This document shows, piece by piece, positions 7,097 to 13,610 of a DNA stretch of 14,981 nucleotides (position 1 is the first letter of the stretch; each line of letters starts with the position of its first letter). Origin of the DNA: Candidatus Saccharibacteria bacterium UBA1235 (GTDB lineage Bacteria; Patescibacteriota; Saccharimonadia; Saccharimonadales; Saccharimonadaceae). Position numbers and translations under genes: made by a program. Location: positions 1 through 14,981 of the forward strand of contig DBWP01000014.1 in assembly GCA_002309075.1 (NCBI GenBank). Direction: 5' to 3'. Below the pieces are notes generated by a model. The model saw only the letters and a program-made list of their open reading frames with translations, was not told the DNA's origin and made no database searches.

Positions 7097-8920
7097 TTAT
7101 TCGACTGTCACTGACTTTGCTAGGTTTCTCGGTTGATCCACGTTATAACCTTTCGCTACCGTCATATAATAAGCGAAGAGCTGTGAAACAAGATTCATTA
7201 AAATCGGTGAAAAAATCTTAAGCTCGCCAGAAATTTTAATAACATCGTCAACTGGCAAATTGAAATCCGTATCCGTTATTACAAGCATATGTCCACCACG
7301 TGCCAAAACTTCCTGTACATTTGAAATCGCTTTATCATAAAGCGGTCCTTCTGGCACTAATGCAACTTCAAAGAACCTATCGTCAATCAAAGCTAGCGGA
7401 CCGTGTTTTAATTCCCCAAACGCGTACGCGTTAGCGTCCACATAAGAAATTTCCTTAAGTTTCAAAGCGCCTTCCATCGCAGTTGGATAAGCTGTATCAC
7501 GCCCAAGATATATTGCATGTTCGTATTTCTTATATTTCTCAGCCGCCTTTTTAACTTCGCCCTCAACGTCTTTAAGTGTTTTCTCAATCATTTCTGGCAT
7601 CTTTGCAATCTCTTCAACATAAAGTTTCAAACTTCCTGGCTTTGCACCTTTCGCCTGCGCGATTGTAAGCCCAAACATCACCATTGCCATAACTTGTGAT
7701 GTGAACGCTTTTGTTGAAGCAACCGAAATTTCCGGGCCAACATGAACATAAGTTCCACCGTCAACTTCACGCGCAATCGTAGACCCAATCGCATTCACAA
7801 TCCCGATCGTCTTAGTCCCTTGTTTCTTAATCTCGCGAAGACAAGCTAAAGTATCTGCCGTCTCTCCAGATTGCGACACAATTAATGCCACAGAATTTTC
7901 CGGAATATACGCATTACGATATCGATATTCCGAAGCAATCACGGTTTCTACCGTAATTTCCGGTGTAAATTGCTCAATATAATACGACGCTAAAAGCCCA
8001 GCATGATAAGCTGTTCCACAACCAACAATAATTAAATGTTTAATCTTCCGAAGTTCTTGCTCTGAAAGACCTGGACCGCCAAGATGCACGACCCCCTGTT
8101 CTAAGTTAACTCGCCCACGCAAAGTTTCGGCTAACGACTTCGGTTGTTCCATAATTTCCTTCAGAAGAAAATGTTCATAACCGCCCTTTTGGATCGCTGC
8201 GAGATTTGTTTCAATTTCTTCGACCTTCGCCGACACCGGCTCAGCATTCAAAGTTTTAATTTCTACACTATCCTTCGTGATTCGCGCCACTTCCCCATCG
8301 TTCAAATAAATAGCCTGTTTCGTATGTCCAACCAACGCCGACGCATCAGATGCAATCAAAGTTTCCCCCGTCCCAACGCCAATCACGAGCGGAGAGCCAC
8401 TTCTTGCCACCACAATTTCATCTGGATTTTTAGTAGACAAAACTGCAATACCATAAGTACCTTTCACTAATTTCAAAGCCTGCACAACGGCGTTCACCAA
8501 AGGATATTTGCCATTCCCATAGAACGAATTCACAAGCGCCGCTAAAACTTCCGTGTCAGTTTGTGACTTAAATTCATGTTCCGTTAAATGCTCCCGAAGT
8601 TCTTTGTAATTTTCGATGATACCATTATGGACTAAATAAATATCACCAGCCTGATGCGGATGTGCATTTATCTCCGAAGGTTCGCCATGCGTCGCCCAAC
8701 GCGTATGTCCAATTCCGATTTTATCTTCGCGTTTATTTTTCGCTAGTTTCTCTTCCAAATTAGAAATTTTGCCCTTCGCCCGAAGCAAAGTCGCCTCGCC
8801 ATTTTCGTCTAAAGTCACAATTCCAGCCGAATCATATCCACGGTACTCTAATCTTTTAAGTCCAGAAATCAAAAAATCTTGTGCATTCTTACCGCCCACA
8901 TAACCCACAATTCCACACAT
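7097..8920 (-). CDS. glmS: Glutamine--fructose-6-phosphate aminotransferase (isomerizing)
   Basis: GlmS makes glucosamine-6-P and glutamate from fructose-6-P and glutamine, the committed step to amino sugars. The 607 residues match the usual length of about 609. Cys2 of MCGIVGYVG becomes the N-terminal nucleophile of the glutaminase domain (about 1-220), which also has RLEYRGYDSAGI, GHTRWATHG and HNGIIENY. Two SIS sugar-isomerase domains follow, with SQSGETADT, STKAFTSQ, KEISYVDANAYAFGELKHGPLALID-type residues near the C-terminal half, and the VDQPRNLAKSVTVE terminus. The start is fixed by MCGI and by AGGAGG seven bases upstream. The leader is only about 20 bases, so there is no room for a glmS ribozyme. 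Confidence 0.97.
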   Translation of the reverse strand: MCGIVGYVGGKNAQDFLISGLKRLEYRGYDSAGIVTLDENGEATLLRAKGKISNLEEKLAKNKREDKIGIGHTRWATHGEPSEINAHPHQAGDIYLVHNGIIENYKELREHLTEHEFKSQTDTEVLAALVNSFYGNGKYPLVNAVVQALKLVKGTYGIAVLSTKNPDEIVVARSGSPLVIGVGTGETLIASDASALVGHTKQAIYLNDGEVARITKDSVEIKTLNAEPVSAKVEEIETNLAAIQKGGYEHFLLKEIMEQPKSLAETLRGRVNLEQGVVHLGGPGLSEQELRKIKHLIIVGCGTAYHAGLLASYYIEQFTPEITVETVIASEYRYRNAYIPENSVALIVSQSGETADTLACLREIKKQGTKTIGIVNAIGSTIAREVDGGTYVHVGPEISVASTKAFTSQVMAMVMFGLTIAQAKGAKPGSLKLYVEEIAKMPEMIEKTLKDVEGEVKKAAEKYKKYEHAIYLGRDTAYPTAMEGALKLKEISYVDANAYAFGELKHGPLALIDDRFFEVALVPEGPLYDKAISNVQEVLARGGHMLVITDTDFNLPVDDVIKISGELKIFSPILMNLVSQLFAYYMTVAKGYNVDQPRNLAKSVTVE

Positions 8921-8947
8921 CTAGTATCCTCCTTATTAGATAACTAG

Positions 8948-8956
8948 ATTATACCA
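8948..8956 (-). promoter_or_regulatory. Extended -10 promoter of glmS, leadered type
   Basis: The minus strand reads TGGTATAAT, 27 bases before the glmS ATG, so the leader should be about 20 bases. It contains AGGAGG (8933-8928) with a 7-base spacer to the ATG, a textbook ribosome binding site. This gene therefore contrasts with the leaderless starts around it. Confidence 0.7.
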
Positions 8957-8963
8957 CAAAAAA

Positions 8964-9611
8964 TTATTTATAAACCCAGCCAAGTGACTGATAAAAATTG
9001 TGCGCCGTTGGCAATCCTAAATTTTTCAAAGTTAAATTCGTAACATCATCTACCATCACTACGACGAATAAAGTAATCGCAAGCGTCAAAAATGCTCTTT
9101 TGCTCATTTTTATAGAAAGCCTTACGCAAAACGGCAAAAGCCAATATATTAAAGCTAACGCGCCAAAACCAAAACATATAACACTGGCCGGACAAACAAA
9201 ACCGTTAATATTTCCAAAACTCCAAACTCCAGTACTATAATCCCAATATCTAGTTCCGTTACCAACCGTATAAACTATCCAACCAGCGAATAATTCCAAA
9301 AGTCCACAAGCCAATGCTGAAGCTACAAAAACCGCCCAAGGATATTTTTTTAATTTATGGCTCACGAACATTATAATAAGCGCCCCATAAGCATAAATAT
9401 TCATCCAGGGCAAAAGATTTCCACCTTTAATATATAAATGCTGAAAACCGCCTTCAAACTCTGCCAACAAAAATTCCCAAACCCAACCAGCAAAACCAGA
9501 CAAAACTACAATCAGAAAAACAATTCCTACTTTTTGATAAGTTTTTAATTTCAATTTGTTATTTAGATATTGTTCACGAAACTTATCTTTTGAAACTTTT
9601 TTCTTGCCCAT
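8964..9611 (-). CDS. CmpB-type membrane protein (putative ABC-transporter type IV family, PF06541-like)
   Basis: This 215-residue integral membrane protein has a basic N-terminus and about five membrane segments. The family pattern is recognisable: a first segment with SGFAGWVWEFLL (38-49), a YIKGGNLLPWMNIYAYGAL stretch, a segment with LLELFAGWIVYTVG, and RYWDYSTGVWSFGNINGFVC, corresponding to the WDYS...NlnG core of the CmpB family. Function in this family is not established despite the ABC-transporter label, and no ATPase gene lies nearby. The ATG is set by the -10 box exactly six bases upstream and by divergence from tspO. The glmS promoter starts just beyond its stop. Family assignment is fairly sure; role unknown. 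Confidence 0.75.
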   Translation of the reverse strand: MGKKKVSKDKFREQYLNNKLKLKTYQKVGIVFLIVVLSGFAGWVWEFLLAEFEGGFQHLYIKGGNLLPWMNIYAYGALIIMFVSHKLKKYPWAVFVASALACGLLELFAGWIVYTVGNGTRYWDYSTGVWSFGNINGFVCPASVICFGFGALALIYWLLPFCVRLSIKMSKRAFLTLAITLFVVVMVDDVTNLTLKNLGLPTAHNFYQSLGWVYK

Positions 9612-9617
9612 AATAAT

Positions 9618-9626
9618 ATTATAGCA
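9618..9626 (-). promoter_or_regulatory. Extended -10 promoter for the leaderless CmpB-type gene
   Basis: The minus strand reads TGCTATAAT, then six bases (9617-9612), then the ATG at 9611. It is back to back with the tspO promoter; both -10 elements fit in the 34 bp between the two start codons. Confidence 0.75.
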
Positions 9627-9630
9627 AACG

Positions 9631-9639
9631 TGTTATAAT
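9631..9639 (+). promoter_or_regulatory. Extended -10 promoter for leaderless tspO
   Basis: TGTTATAAT is followed by TTAACC (9640-9645) and the ATG at 9646. A -35 for this promoter would lie near 9611-9616, on the start of the opposite gene, where no good -35 is seen. This suggests dependence on the TGn extension. Confidence 0.78.
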
Positions 9640-9645
9640 TTAACC

Positions 9646-10170
9646 ATGAGCAATAAGAAACGTACTACTAAAAACAAGCCTTCAACATTAAAAAAGATCT
9701 TGCGCGTTGCGCTCGCTATCGCCATTCCCCTCGGTGGTGGACTTTTAGTCTCGCTTCTAACTATGAATGCGATGACCCAGTTCAACGCCCTTAAACAGCC
9801 ACCTCTCGCACCTCCAGCCTGGCTCTTCCCAGTTGCCTGGACGATTTTATATATTTTAATGGGCGTTGCTTCCTACTTAATTTATCGCGCATGGGAAAAA
9901 GGCAAAAAAGCCGAAAAACATTGCGCCCGCATCGCATTGATGTTATACGGAATTCAACTTGTTTTCAATTTCATTTGGACGCCAATTTTCTTTAACCTAG
10001 GTTTATACTGGCTCGCTTTTGCAATTCTTGCTATTATGTGGGTCCTCGAAGTCATCCTAATCGCAGGAATTCTCAAACTTTCCCGCGGCGCTTTCTGGTG
10101 CCTTATCCCTTATCTTCTTTGGACAACTTTCGCGGCTTATTTAAATATCGCGATCGCAATCCTAAATTAA
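9646..10170 (+). CDS. tspO: TspO/MBR family tryptophan-rich sensory protein
   Basis: TspO is a five-helix membrane protein that binds porphyrins and related ligands; its bacterial role is linked to stress and tetrapyrrole signalling. The 174 residues show a basic N-terminal extension of about 20 residues followed by five hydrophobic segments. Family signatures are KQPPLAPPAWLFPVAWTILY (55-74), MGVASYLIYRAW, QLVFNFIWTPIFFNLGLYWLAF near 105-126, and the closing PYLLWTTFAAYLNIAIAILN with its YLLWTxFAxYLN motif. The start is the ATG placed six bases after the -10 box. It diverges from the CmpB-type gene, and its stop directly abuts that of the convergent LiaF-like gene (10170/10171). Identification is firm. 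Confidence 0.94.
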   Translation: MSNKKRTTKNKPSTLKKILRVALAIAIPLGGGLLVSLLTMNAMTQFNALKQPPLAPPAWLFPVAWTILYILMGVASYLIYRAWEKGKKAEKHCARIALMLYGIQLVFNFIWTPIFFNLGLYWLAFAILAIMWVLEVILIAGILKLSRGAFWCLIPYLLWTTFAAYLNIAIAILN

Positions 10171-10890
10171 TTATTTCTTTTTCTGATCACTAATCGTGAT
10201 TCCCCCGAAACCACCGGCGGCTTCTAGGTAAATTGTGTACTTACCCTTACTGGAGTCGCCTTTTCGGTCGTCAGAAACACCGCCAAAAATAAATCCAGAT
10301 TTAATTTTAACTTGCACGTCTTCAGGAACTCGAATGTCAATTCCCCCAAACAAACAAAAGGCTTTAATCGCAGCGTCTTTATTAAATTTAGCTTTTCTAA
10401 TATCCAAATCAACCCCGCCAAAGACAGCTAGTAGATGCGAGCCCGAAAAAACTTCGTCTTTATAGACTCGATCACTACCAGAAAAAACTGCCATTTGAGA
10501 ATCAGCGGTTTTATCGTCTTCCAATTCTTTAACTTTTTCTTCAATTTTTTTCTCAATCTCTTTGCTGATTTTATTTCCAAAAACAGCCTTAGAAATAAGC
10601 CCAAGACCAACGAGAATTAGAACGACTGCCAAAATTGTTTTGCCGGCAACTTCAAAAGAAAACACATCTTGCGCCGCAAGAAGCAAAATTATCCCAGCTG
10701 CTAAAGCTGCTAAACTGAAAAACTTTTCTCTTTCCGTGAATAGACTAATTAAGCTCGGAATAATAATAAAGAGCGTCCACCAGCCATCGAAAAATATGTT
10801 GATATTAAAAATACCTAGCGCATTTCCCCCAAAAATCACGCCAAGCGCGATAATCGCTAATCCCCAAATAATTGATTTAGTTTGTTTCAT
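10171..10890 (-). CDS. LiaF-like cell-envelope stress protein
   Basis: This 239-residue protein has four N-terminal hydrophobic segments (about 7-28, 36-51, 58-75, 83-100; LiaI/LiaF-like membrane region), a charged linker (107-130) and a C-terminal domain with repeated FGG turns: VFSGSDRVYKDEVFSG, LAVFGGVDLDIRKA, CLFGGIDIRVPEDVQVKI and FIFGGVSD. This is the beta-rich LiaF C-terminal pattern. In Firmicutes LiaF restrains the LiaRS two-component system that reports envelope damage; no LiaR or LiaS gene is in the window. The chosen start, MKQTK, has AAGGAG four bases upstream. An upstream in-frame ATG at 10920 overlaps the -10 box, so it is rejected. Confidence 0.82.
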   Translation of the reverse strand: MKQTKSIIWGLAIIALGVIFGGNALGIFNINIFFDGWWTLFIIIPSLISLFTEREKFFSLAALAAGIILLLAAQDVFSFEVAGKTILAVVLILVGLGLISKAVFGNKISKEIEKKIEEKVKELEDDKTADSQMAVFSGSDRVYKDEVFSGSHLLAVFGGVDLDIRKAKFNKDAAIKAFCLFGGIDIRVPEDVQVKIKSGFIFGGVSDDRKGDSSKGKYTIYLEAAGGFGGITISDQKKK

Positions 10891-10911
10891 AATTCTCCTT
10901 TTTCTAGTTTC

Positions 10912-10917
10912 ATTATA
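10912..10917 (-). promoter_or_regulatory. -10 box of the LiaF-like gene, leadered type
   Basis: TATAAT on the minus strand, preceded directly by TG, lies 21 bases before the ATG at 10890. The predicted leader is about 15 bases and holds AAGGAG (10900-10895). This placement is what excludes the in-frame ATG at 10920. Confidence 0.6.
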
Positions 10918-11071
10918 CATTATTTATCAATTTTGTTCGATTTTCCACAAAATTCTACCAACTTTGCGTTTACAACCAACAAGACTATCCGCGGTACTAT
11001 CCCAGCATTTAAAATTAGAGAGCACTGGATAATTGATGTAGATTAGGTATGCATATACAGGCAAAGAGATA

Positions 11072-11121
11072 GGGATGTCGTGCTTCGCACTCCATTGGGA
11101 TGTCGTGCTTCGCACTCCATT
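11072..11121. repeat. Perfect 25-bp tandem duplication
   Basis: Two identical head-to-tail 25-bp units lie at 11072-11096 and 11097-11121, each starting GGGATGTCG and ending CTCCATT. Each unit contains the small inverted repeat GTGC-TTC-GCAC, so each could form a 4-bp hairpin. There is no spacer, so it is not a CRISPR array. The unit length is not a multiple of three, which argues against a protein-coding role. Confidence 0.9.
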
Positions 11122-11169
11122 CGAACTTTTAAGAAGCATTTCCTGCCTATTTACAAACTTAATGAATTA

Positions 11170-11178
11170 TGTTATAAC
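11170..11178 (+). promoter_or_regulatory. Probable extended -10 promoter of the DUF1771-like gene
   Basis: TGTTATAAC matches the TGnTATAAT pattern at five of six core positions. Transcription would start near 11185, leaving a leader of about 59 bases, the longest in the window. The leader carries GAAAGG (11225-11230) and GGTGA (11233-11237) before the ATG at 11244. Confidence 0.5.
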
Positions 11179-11243
11179 TAATACAACATTTGGTTGGCAC
11201 ACATCAAACGTACATTACTATTTTGAAAGGTTGGTGATTATGT

Positions 11244-12230
11244 ATGTCGAGAAATCCAGAATTGGACAGATTAAAGACGGAAAAGCAGTCACTTTTCGAA
11301 CAGAAACAGGCCGCGTTCCAAAGATTTAAGGATTTACAGGAACGAACCAATATAGCTCACGATGTTATGCAATCGGCTTGGGATGAACGCACCCGCGCTA
11401 GAGAGCATATGAACCGCGAGTTCGAGGCAAGACAATCTGCCTACTCTCATCGTGATTCTGTCTGGGATGAATACGGTCGCATTCGTGATTATAATAATTC
11501 CAGAATCGAATCGCTAAAGTACGAAGCCGACGCTGAACATCGTGCTATGCAGGATTGTTTCGAGCAAGCCAGCAATGCGTATCAGTACGGTGATAAGTCT
11601 GAGGCTCCTTACTATTCTCAGCAAGGACACGAACATAAGGATCGTCGCGACGCACTGAATGCCGAAATTTCCGAACTCGCTCGCGAAGTTAAACAGGCCA
11701 AGGCGAACGCTGAAGCTTCGGCCCCGAAAATTAGTTCTTACGCGTTCGACTCCGCAAAGTCTGCTTTCGAATCGGCTAAGACACGTCATGAATCAGCGCA
11801 GGCAGAGTTCAAAAGATTAAAAGCTATGCGAGATTCTGCTAAAGCTGAGTTCGATCGTCTTCAGGCGCAGTTTAAACAAGCTCAAGCTGCTTTCAATCAC
11901 AAGCTTGAAGAAGTCAAGTCAGAGCGTACGGCCAAGAAACAGCAAGCCGTGGATAAGGTCAATATGGCTCTCGTTCACGAAAAAGGTGGCGCATTCTATC
12001 TTGGTTCCATCTTTGGGCAAGATGCAAAAATCAGACAACGAAATGATGGCAGTGGTAAAACCGACGTATTCTTTGGCGGTTTAAGCGCGGCCGGAGACGG
12101 AACTGGGCATGGGCACGCCATTATCGATCGCGATGGGAACGTTACTTATTTGCGTGACGCCTGGCAAGAACATGACGATTATCTAATCGACGACGCCAGA
12201 AAACGCGACACAAATACCCACAAAATCTAG
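11244..12230 (+). CDS. Coiled-coil protein with DUF1771-like segment and a novel C-terminal domain
   Basis: The 328 residues fall into four parts. Residues 1-87 are highly charged and helical (RLKTEKQSLFEQKQAAF). Residues 88-145, with KYEADAEHRAMQDCFEQASN, YGDKSE and SQQGHEHKDR, resemble DUF1771, the helical segment usually found before a C-terminal Smr domain. Residues 165-240 form a heptad-like coiled coil with repeated FxSAK/AEFxRL units. Residues 245-312 form a compact end (GGAFYLGSIFG, DVFFGGLSAAGDGTGHGHAI, DRDGNVTYLRD). No Smr nuclease domain follows, which is unusual. There is no signal peptide or membrane segment, so it is probably cytoplasmic. An ATG four bases earlier (11240) opens a 29-codon frame in another phase, with a better-spaced AAGG. 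A terminator follows the gene. Function is unknown. Confidence 0.8.
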   Translation: MSRNPELDRLKTEKQSLFEQKQAAFQRFKDLQERTNIAHDVMQSAWDERTRAREHMNREFEARQSAYSHRDSVWDEYGRIRDYNNSRIESLKYEADAEHRAMQDCFEQASNAYQYGDKSEAPYYSQQGHEHKDRRDALNAEISELAREVKQAKANAEASAPKISSYAFDSAKSAFESAKTRHESAQAEFKRLKAMRDSAKAEFDRLQAQFKQAQAAFNHKLEEVKSERTAKKQQAVDKVNMALVHEKGGAFYLGSIFGQDAKIRQRNDGSGKTDVFFGGLSAAGDGTGHGHAIIDRDGNVTYLRDAWQEHDDYLIDDARKRDTNTHKI

Positions 12231-12251
12231 AACATTGACCAACCAAATACC

Positions 12252-12286
12252 AAAGCCGGTACTTTAATTGCCGGCTTTTCTTTTTT
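12252..12286 (+). terminator. Rho-independent terminator after the coiled-coil gene
   Basis: AAAGCCGG (12252-12259) pairs with CCGGCTTT (12271-12278) around an 11-base loop, followed by TCTTTTTT. The stem is perfect at 8 bp. The next gene's -10 box begins only five bases after the T-run. Confidence 0.92.
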
Positions 12287-12290
12287 ATTG

Positions 12291-12296
12291 TATAAT
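12291..12296 (+). promoter_or_regulatory. -10 box for a leaderless 100-codon gene
   Basis: TATAAT, preceded directly by TG, is followed by AGACAC (12297-12302) and the ATG at 12303. The six-base gap repeats the leaderless pattern. It lies immediately downstream of the terminator, so the gene is its own unit. Confidence 0.7.
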
Positions 12297-12302
12297 AGAC
12301 AC

Positions 12303-12605
12303 ATGTATTTATCGAAAACAGAGCGGCAAGAAATAATGGCTTCATATGGCTATGGGGACTCAGTCGAAATTAATCATTACGAAGTTGGACCTGATACTTG
12401 GATTTATCTTTTTGAATATAAAGGGAAAAAATACATTTTAGTCGCAACTGATTATTTCGGCGATTATGATTTTAATGTTTTTCCACATCTACTTAAATAT
12501 GAGAGCGATAGGCTTGAATTTGTTCTCCAACGTGAAATACCGGTTAAAGATAATTCTTCAAGAGAAAAAACAGCCGGAACCCTCTTATTTGAATATACCG
12601 ACTAA
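12303..12605 (+). CDS. Small hypothetical protein, 100 residues
   Basis: The protein begins MYLSKTERQEIMASYGYGDS and is rich in aromatic and acidic residues, with beta-strand-like stretches (WIYLFEYKGKKYILVATDYF, then FPHLLKY and LEFVLQREIP). No family was recognised, and there is no signal peptide, membrane segment or cysteine. An in-frame TTG at 12288 would lie on the -10 box, so the ATG at 12303 is preferred; it sits six bases after TATAAT. The gene stands alone between a terminator and a possible structured RNA. Coding status is supported by the promoter and by the uninterrupted, protein-like composition; function is unknown. Confidence 0.65.
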   Translation: MYLSKTERQEIMASYGYGDSVEINHYEVGPDTWIYLFEYKGKKYILVATDYFGDYDFNVFPHLLKYESDRLEFVLQREIPVKDNSSREKTAGTLLFEYTD

Positions 12606-12735
12606 ATTCTTTCACATGGTGAGGGGCGAGTAGACTACCTTATTCGGTTATGCATGGTCGTGGACTGGTGTATCGACCACCCCGAATACACGGCTAAGAT
12701 CGAGGTTATAGCACGGGTTTATATCCGTGCTTTTT
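12606..12735 (+). ncRNA. Possible structured RNA or structured 3' UTR
   Basis: The 130 bases after the stop at 12605 fold into nested stems. TATTCGG (12641-12647) pairs with CCGAATA (12682-12688); inside it TGGTCG (12655-12660) pairs with CGACCA (12674-12679) around a 13-base loop. A terminator hairpin closes the region. The sequence is less AT-rich than its flanks and shows no coding frame. It does not carry SRP RNA, tmRNA or RNase P core sequences that I can see. It may be an independent small RNA or a stable 3' UTR of the preceding gene; no clear promoter of its own was found. Confidence 0.45.
12710..12735 (+). terminator. Rho-independent terminator
   Basis: AGCACGG (12710-12716) pairs with CCGTGCT (12725-12731) around an 8-base loop, and T12731-T12735 forms a five-base T-run. 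It works only in the plus direction; the minus strand has no T-run. It ends transcription from the 100-codon gene and/or the structured RNA, just before the convergent stop at 12739. Confidence 0.85.
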
Positions 12736-12738
12736 CAT

Positions 12739-13389
12739 TTATAAAGCAATCTTGAATTCTGCATATTTATCTGCGAAAGCGTCTTCGATTTTTTTATTTG
12801 TTTTTTCGAGATACTTTTTAACTAGATAATATCCAAGTGAATAACCTGACCAGCGCGGTAATTTGTCGTTGCCGCTAAAGAATATAGTATTGTAATCGTA
12901 GTAATTGGAATCTAATTGGCCACGAAGCTCTTCAAAAATCTTTTTGTTCTCATCATCTGTTCGTTCAAGGATTGTTTTGATAAAAACTGTTTTTTCTTCT
13001 CGATCTTTGACAAACTCAGCTTCAAGATAAGTTGCAATACCCTCGCTAATCATGCCGTCAAATAAAGAATTAATCCACTCATCGTTTTTACCCCATCGAG
13101 CGGCGTGACAAAGTTCATGAGCTACCATTTCAGAAATCAAATTCTTAGTTGCTTTTTCTTCGTTAATGGCGAATTCAATGAAGTCAGAAGTCCTAGTGCG
13201 CCCACCGACTCCGTCTTCTGGGATGATAATATCGTACAAACGGTTAGTTACTAGCACATCGATATCCCAATCGACTTTAAGTTTTGGAAATACATATTCT
13301 TCGGCAGTTTTAACAGCATCTATAATCATCTCCCTACTGGCAGAAAGATTACCATTAGCTTCTGTAAGCAATATGTTTACCTTGTGCAT
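12739..13389 (-). CDS. Putative zinc metalloprotease, DUF2268-like
   Basis: The 216-residue protein has the zinc-binding motif HELCH (H91, E92, H95) in the context SEMVAHELCHAARW, and a third ligand candidate E116 in SEGIATYLE, 20-odd residues later. This HExxH...E arrangement, with a helical tail containing SGYSLGYYLVKKYLE, matches the DUF2268 group of predicted gluzincin-like proteases. No signal peptide or membrane segment is visible, so a cytoplasmic role is expected. Substrate is unknown. The ATG at 13389 lies six bases after TACAAT, so it is probably leaderless. It faces the small RNA/terminator unit to its left and is separated by about 285 bp from the nuclease-like pair to its right. 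Confidence 0.75.
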   Translation of the reverse strand: MHKVNILLTEANGNLSASREMIIDAVKTAEEYVFPKLKVDWDIDVLVTNRLYDIIIPEDGVGGRTRTSDFIEFAINEEKATKNLISEMVAHELCHAARWGKNDEWINSLFDGMISEGIATYLEAEFVKDREEKTVFIKTILERTDDENKKIFEELRGQLDSNYYDYNTIFFSGNDKLPRWSGYSLGYYLVKKYLEKTNKKIEDAFADKYAEFKIAL

Positions 13390-13395
13390 AATTAA

Positions 13396-13404
13396 ATTGT
13401 ATCA
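13396..13404 (-). promoter_or_regulatory. Extended -10 promoter for the leaderless metalloprotease gene
   Basis: The minus strand reads TGATACAAT, then six bases (13395-13390), then the ATG at 13389. The core has one mismatch to TATAAT, but the TGn extension and the exact spacing match the other leaderless starts. Confidence 0.6.
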
Positions 13405-13563
13405 TGACCAATGATGCCTAAAAAGAATTACCCGGTGCTGATACCGTGCGAAAAACAATGACAATGAAAAAAATAAAAGAAATACAATGTCAATGGCTTA
13501 ATTAGCATAAACATGTTGTCAAGTACTTTTTTCAAGTTTTTTCCACATTTTTTAATCTGTTAT

Positions 13564-13604
13564 TTGACAAGACTATTGAATATTTTATAATAGTGTGATA
13601 TAAT
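13564..13604 (+). promoter_or_regulatory. Strong promoter with consensus -35 and two -10 boxes
   Basis: TTGACA (13564-13569) is a perfect -35. It is followed after 16 bases by TATAAT (13586-13591), and a second, extended -10, TGATATAAT, lies at 13596-13604. The first would start transcription near 13598, the second near 13611. No ATG follows at six bases, and the product is a short terminated RNA. This is the only perfect -35 paired with a -10 that I saw in the window. Confidence 0.8.
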
Positions 13605-13610
13605 ATAGAC

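Larger units (their letters stand above)
10921..11243. other. Gene-poor stretch with tandem repeat and one promoter
   Basis: No convincing gene lies between the LiaF-like start and the ATG at 11244. Short open frames exist on both strands (84 codons from 11075 on plus, 70 codons ending at 10927 on minus). They have no plausible start signal, cross the tandem repeat in different frames and show no recognisable family, so they are not called. The region holds a perfect 25-bp tandem duplication at 11072-11121 and a promoter near 11170. No tRNA or attachment site was recognised. It marks the border between the conserved genes and the accessory-looking right part. Confidence 0.6.

Noticed and set aside
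8921..8947. glmS ribozyme/riboswitch in the glmS leader
   Set aside because: The predicted leader is about 20 bases, far too short for the ribozyme, and the known core is absent.
10891..10920. Ten-residue longer start for the LiaF-like protein (ATG at 10920)
   Set aside because: That ATG overlaps the -10 box; the ATG at 10890 has AAGGAG just upstream and begins a typical LiaF N-terminus.
11072..11121. CRISPR-like repeat
   Set aside because: Two units are joined directly with no spacer, and no cas gene is present.
10927..11329. 70-codon minus and 84-codon plus frames across the gene-poor stretch
   Set aside because: They cross the 25-bp repeat in shifting frames, lack start signals and show no family resemblance.
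12288..12302. TTG start giving a 105-residue form of the small hypothetical protein
   Set aside because: The TTG overlaps the TATAAT box; the ATG at 12303 lies six bases after that box as in six other genes.
12606..12735. SRP RNA, tmRNA, RNase P RNA or a tRNA
   Set aside because: No GGTCAGG/GGAAGCAGCC-type SRP core, no alanyl-tRNA-like ends, no RNase P core, and no T-loop plus acceptor pairing were found.
13411..13505. Two tiny overlapping frames (16 and 15 residues) joined by ATGA
   Set aside because: No ribosome binding site or good promoter, only a weak TATCAT that is the complement of the opposite promoter; chance is likely in such AT-rich DNA.
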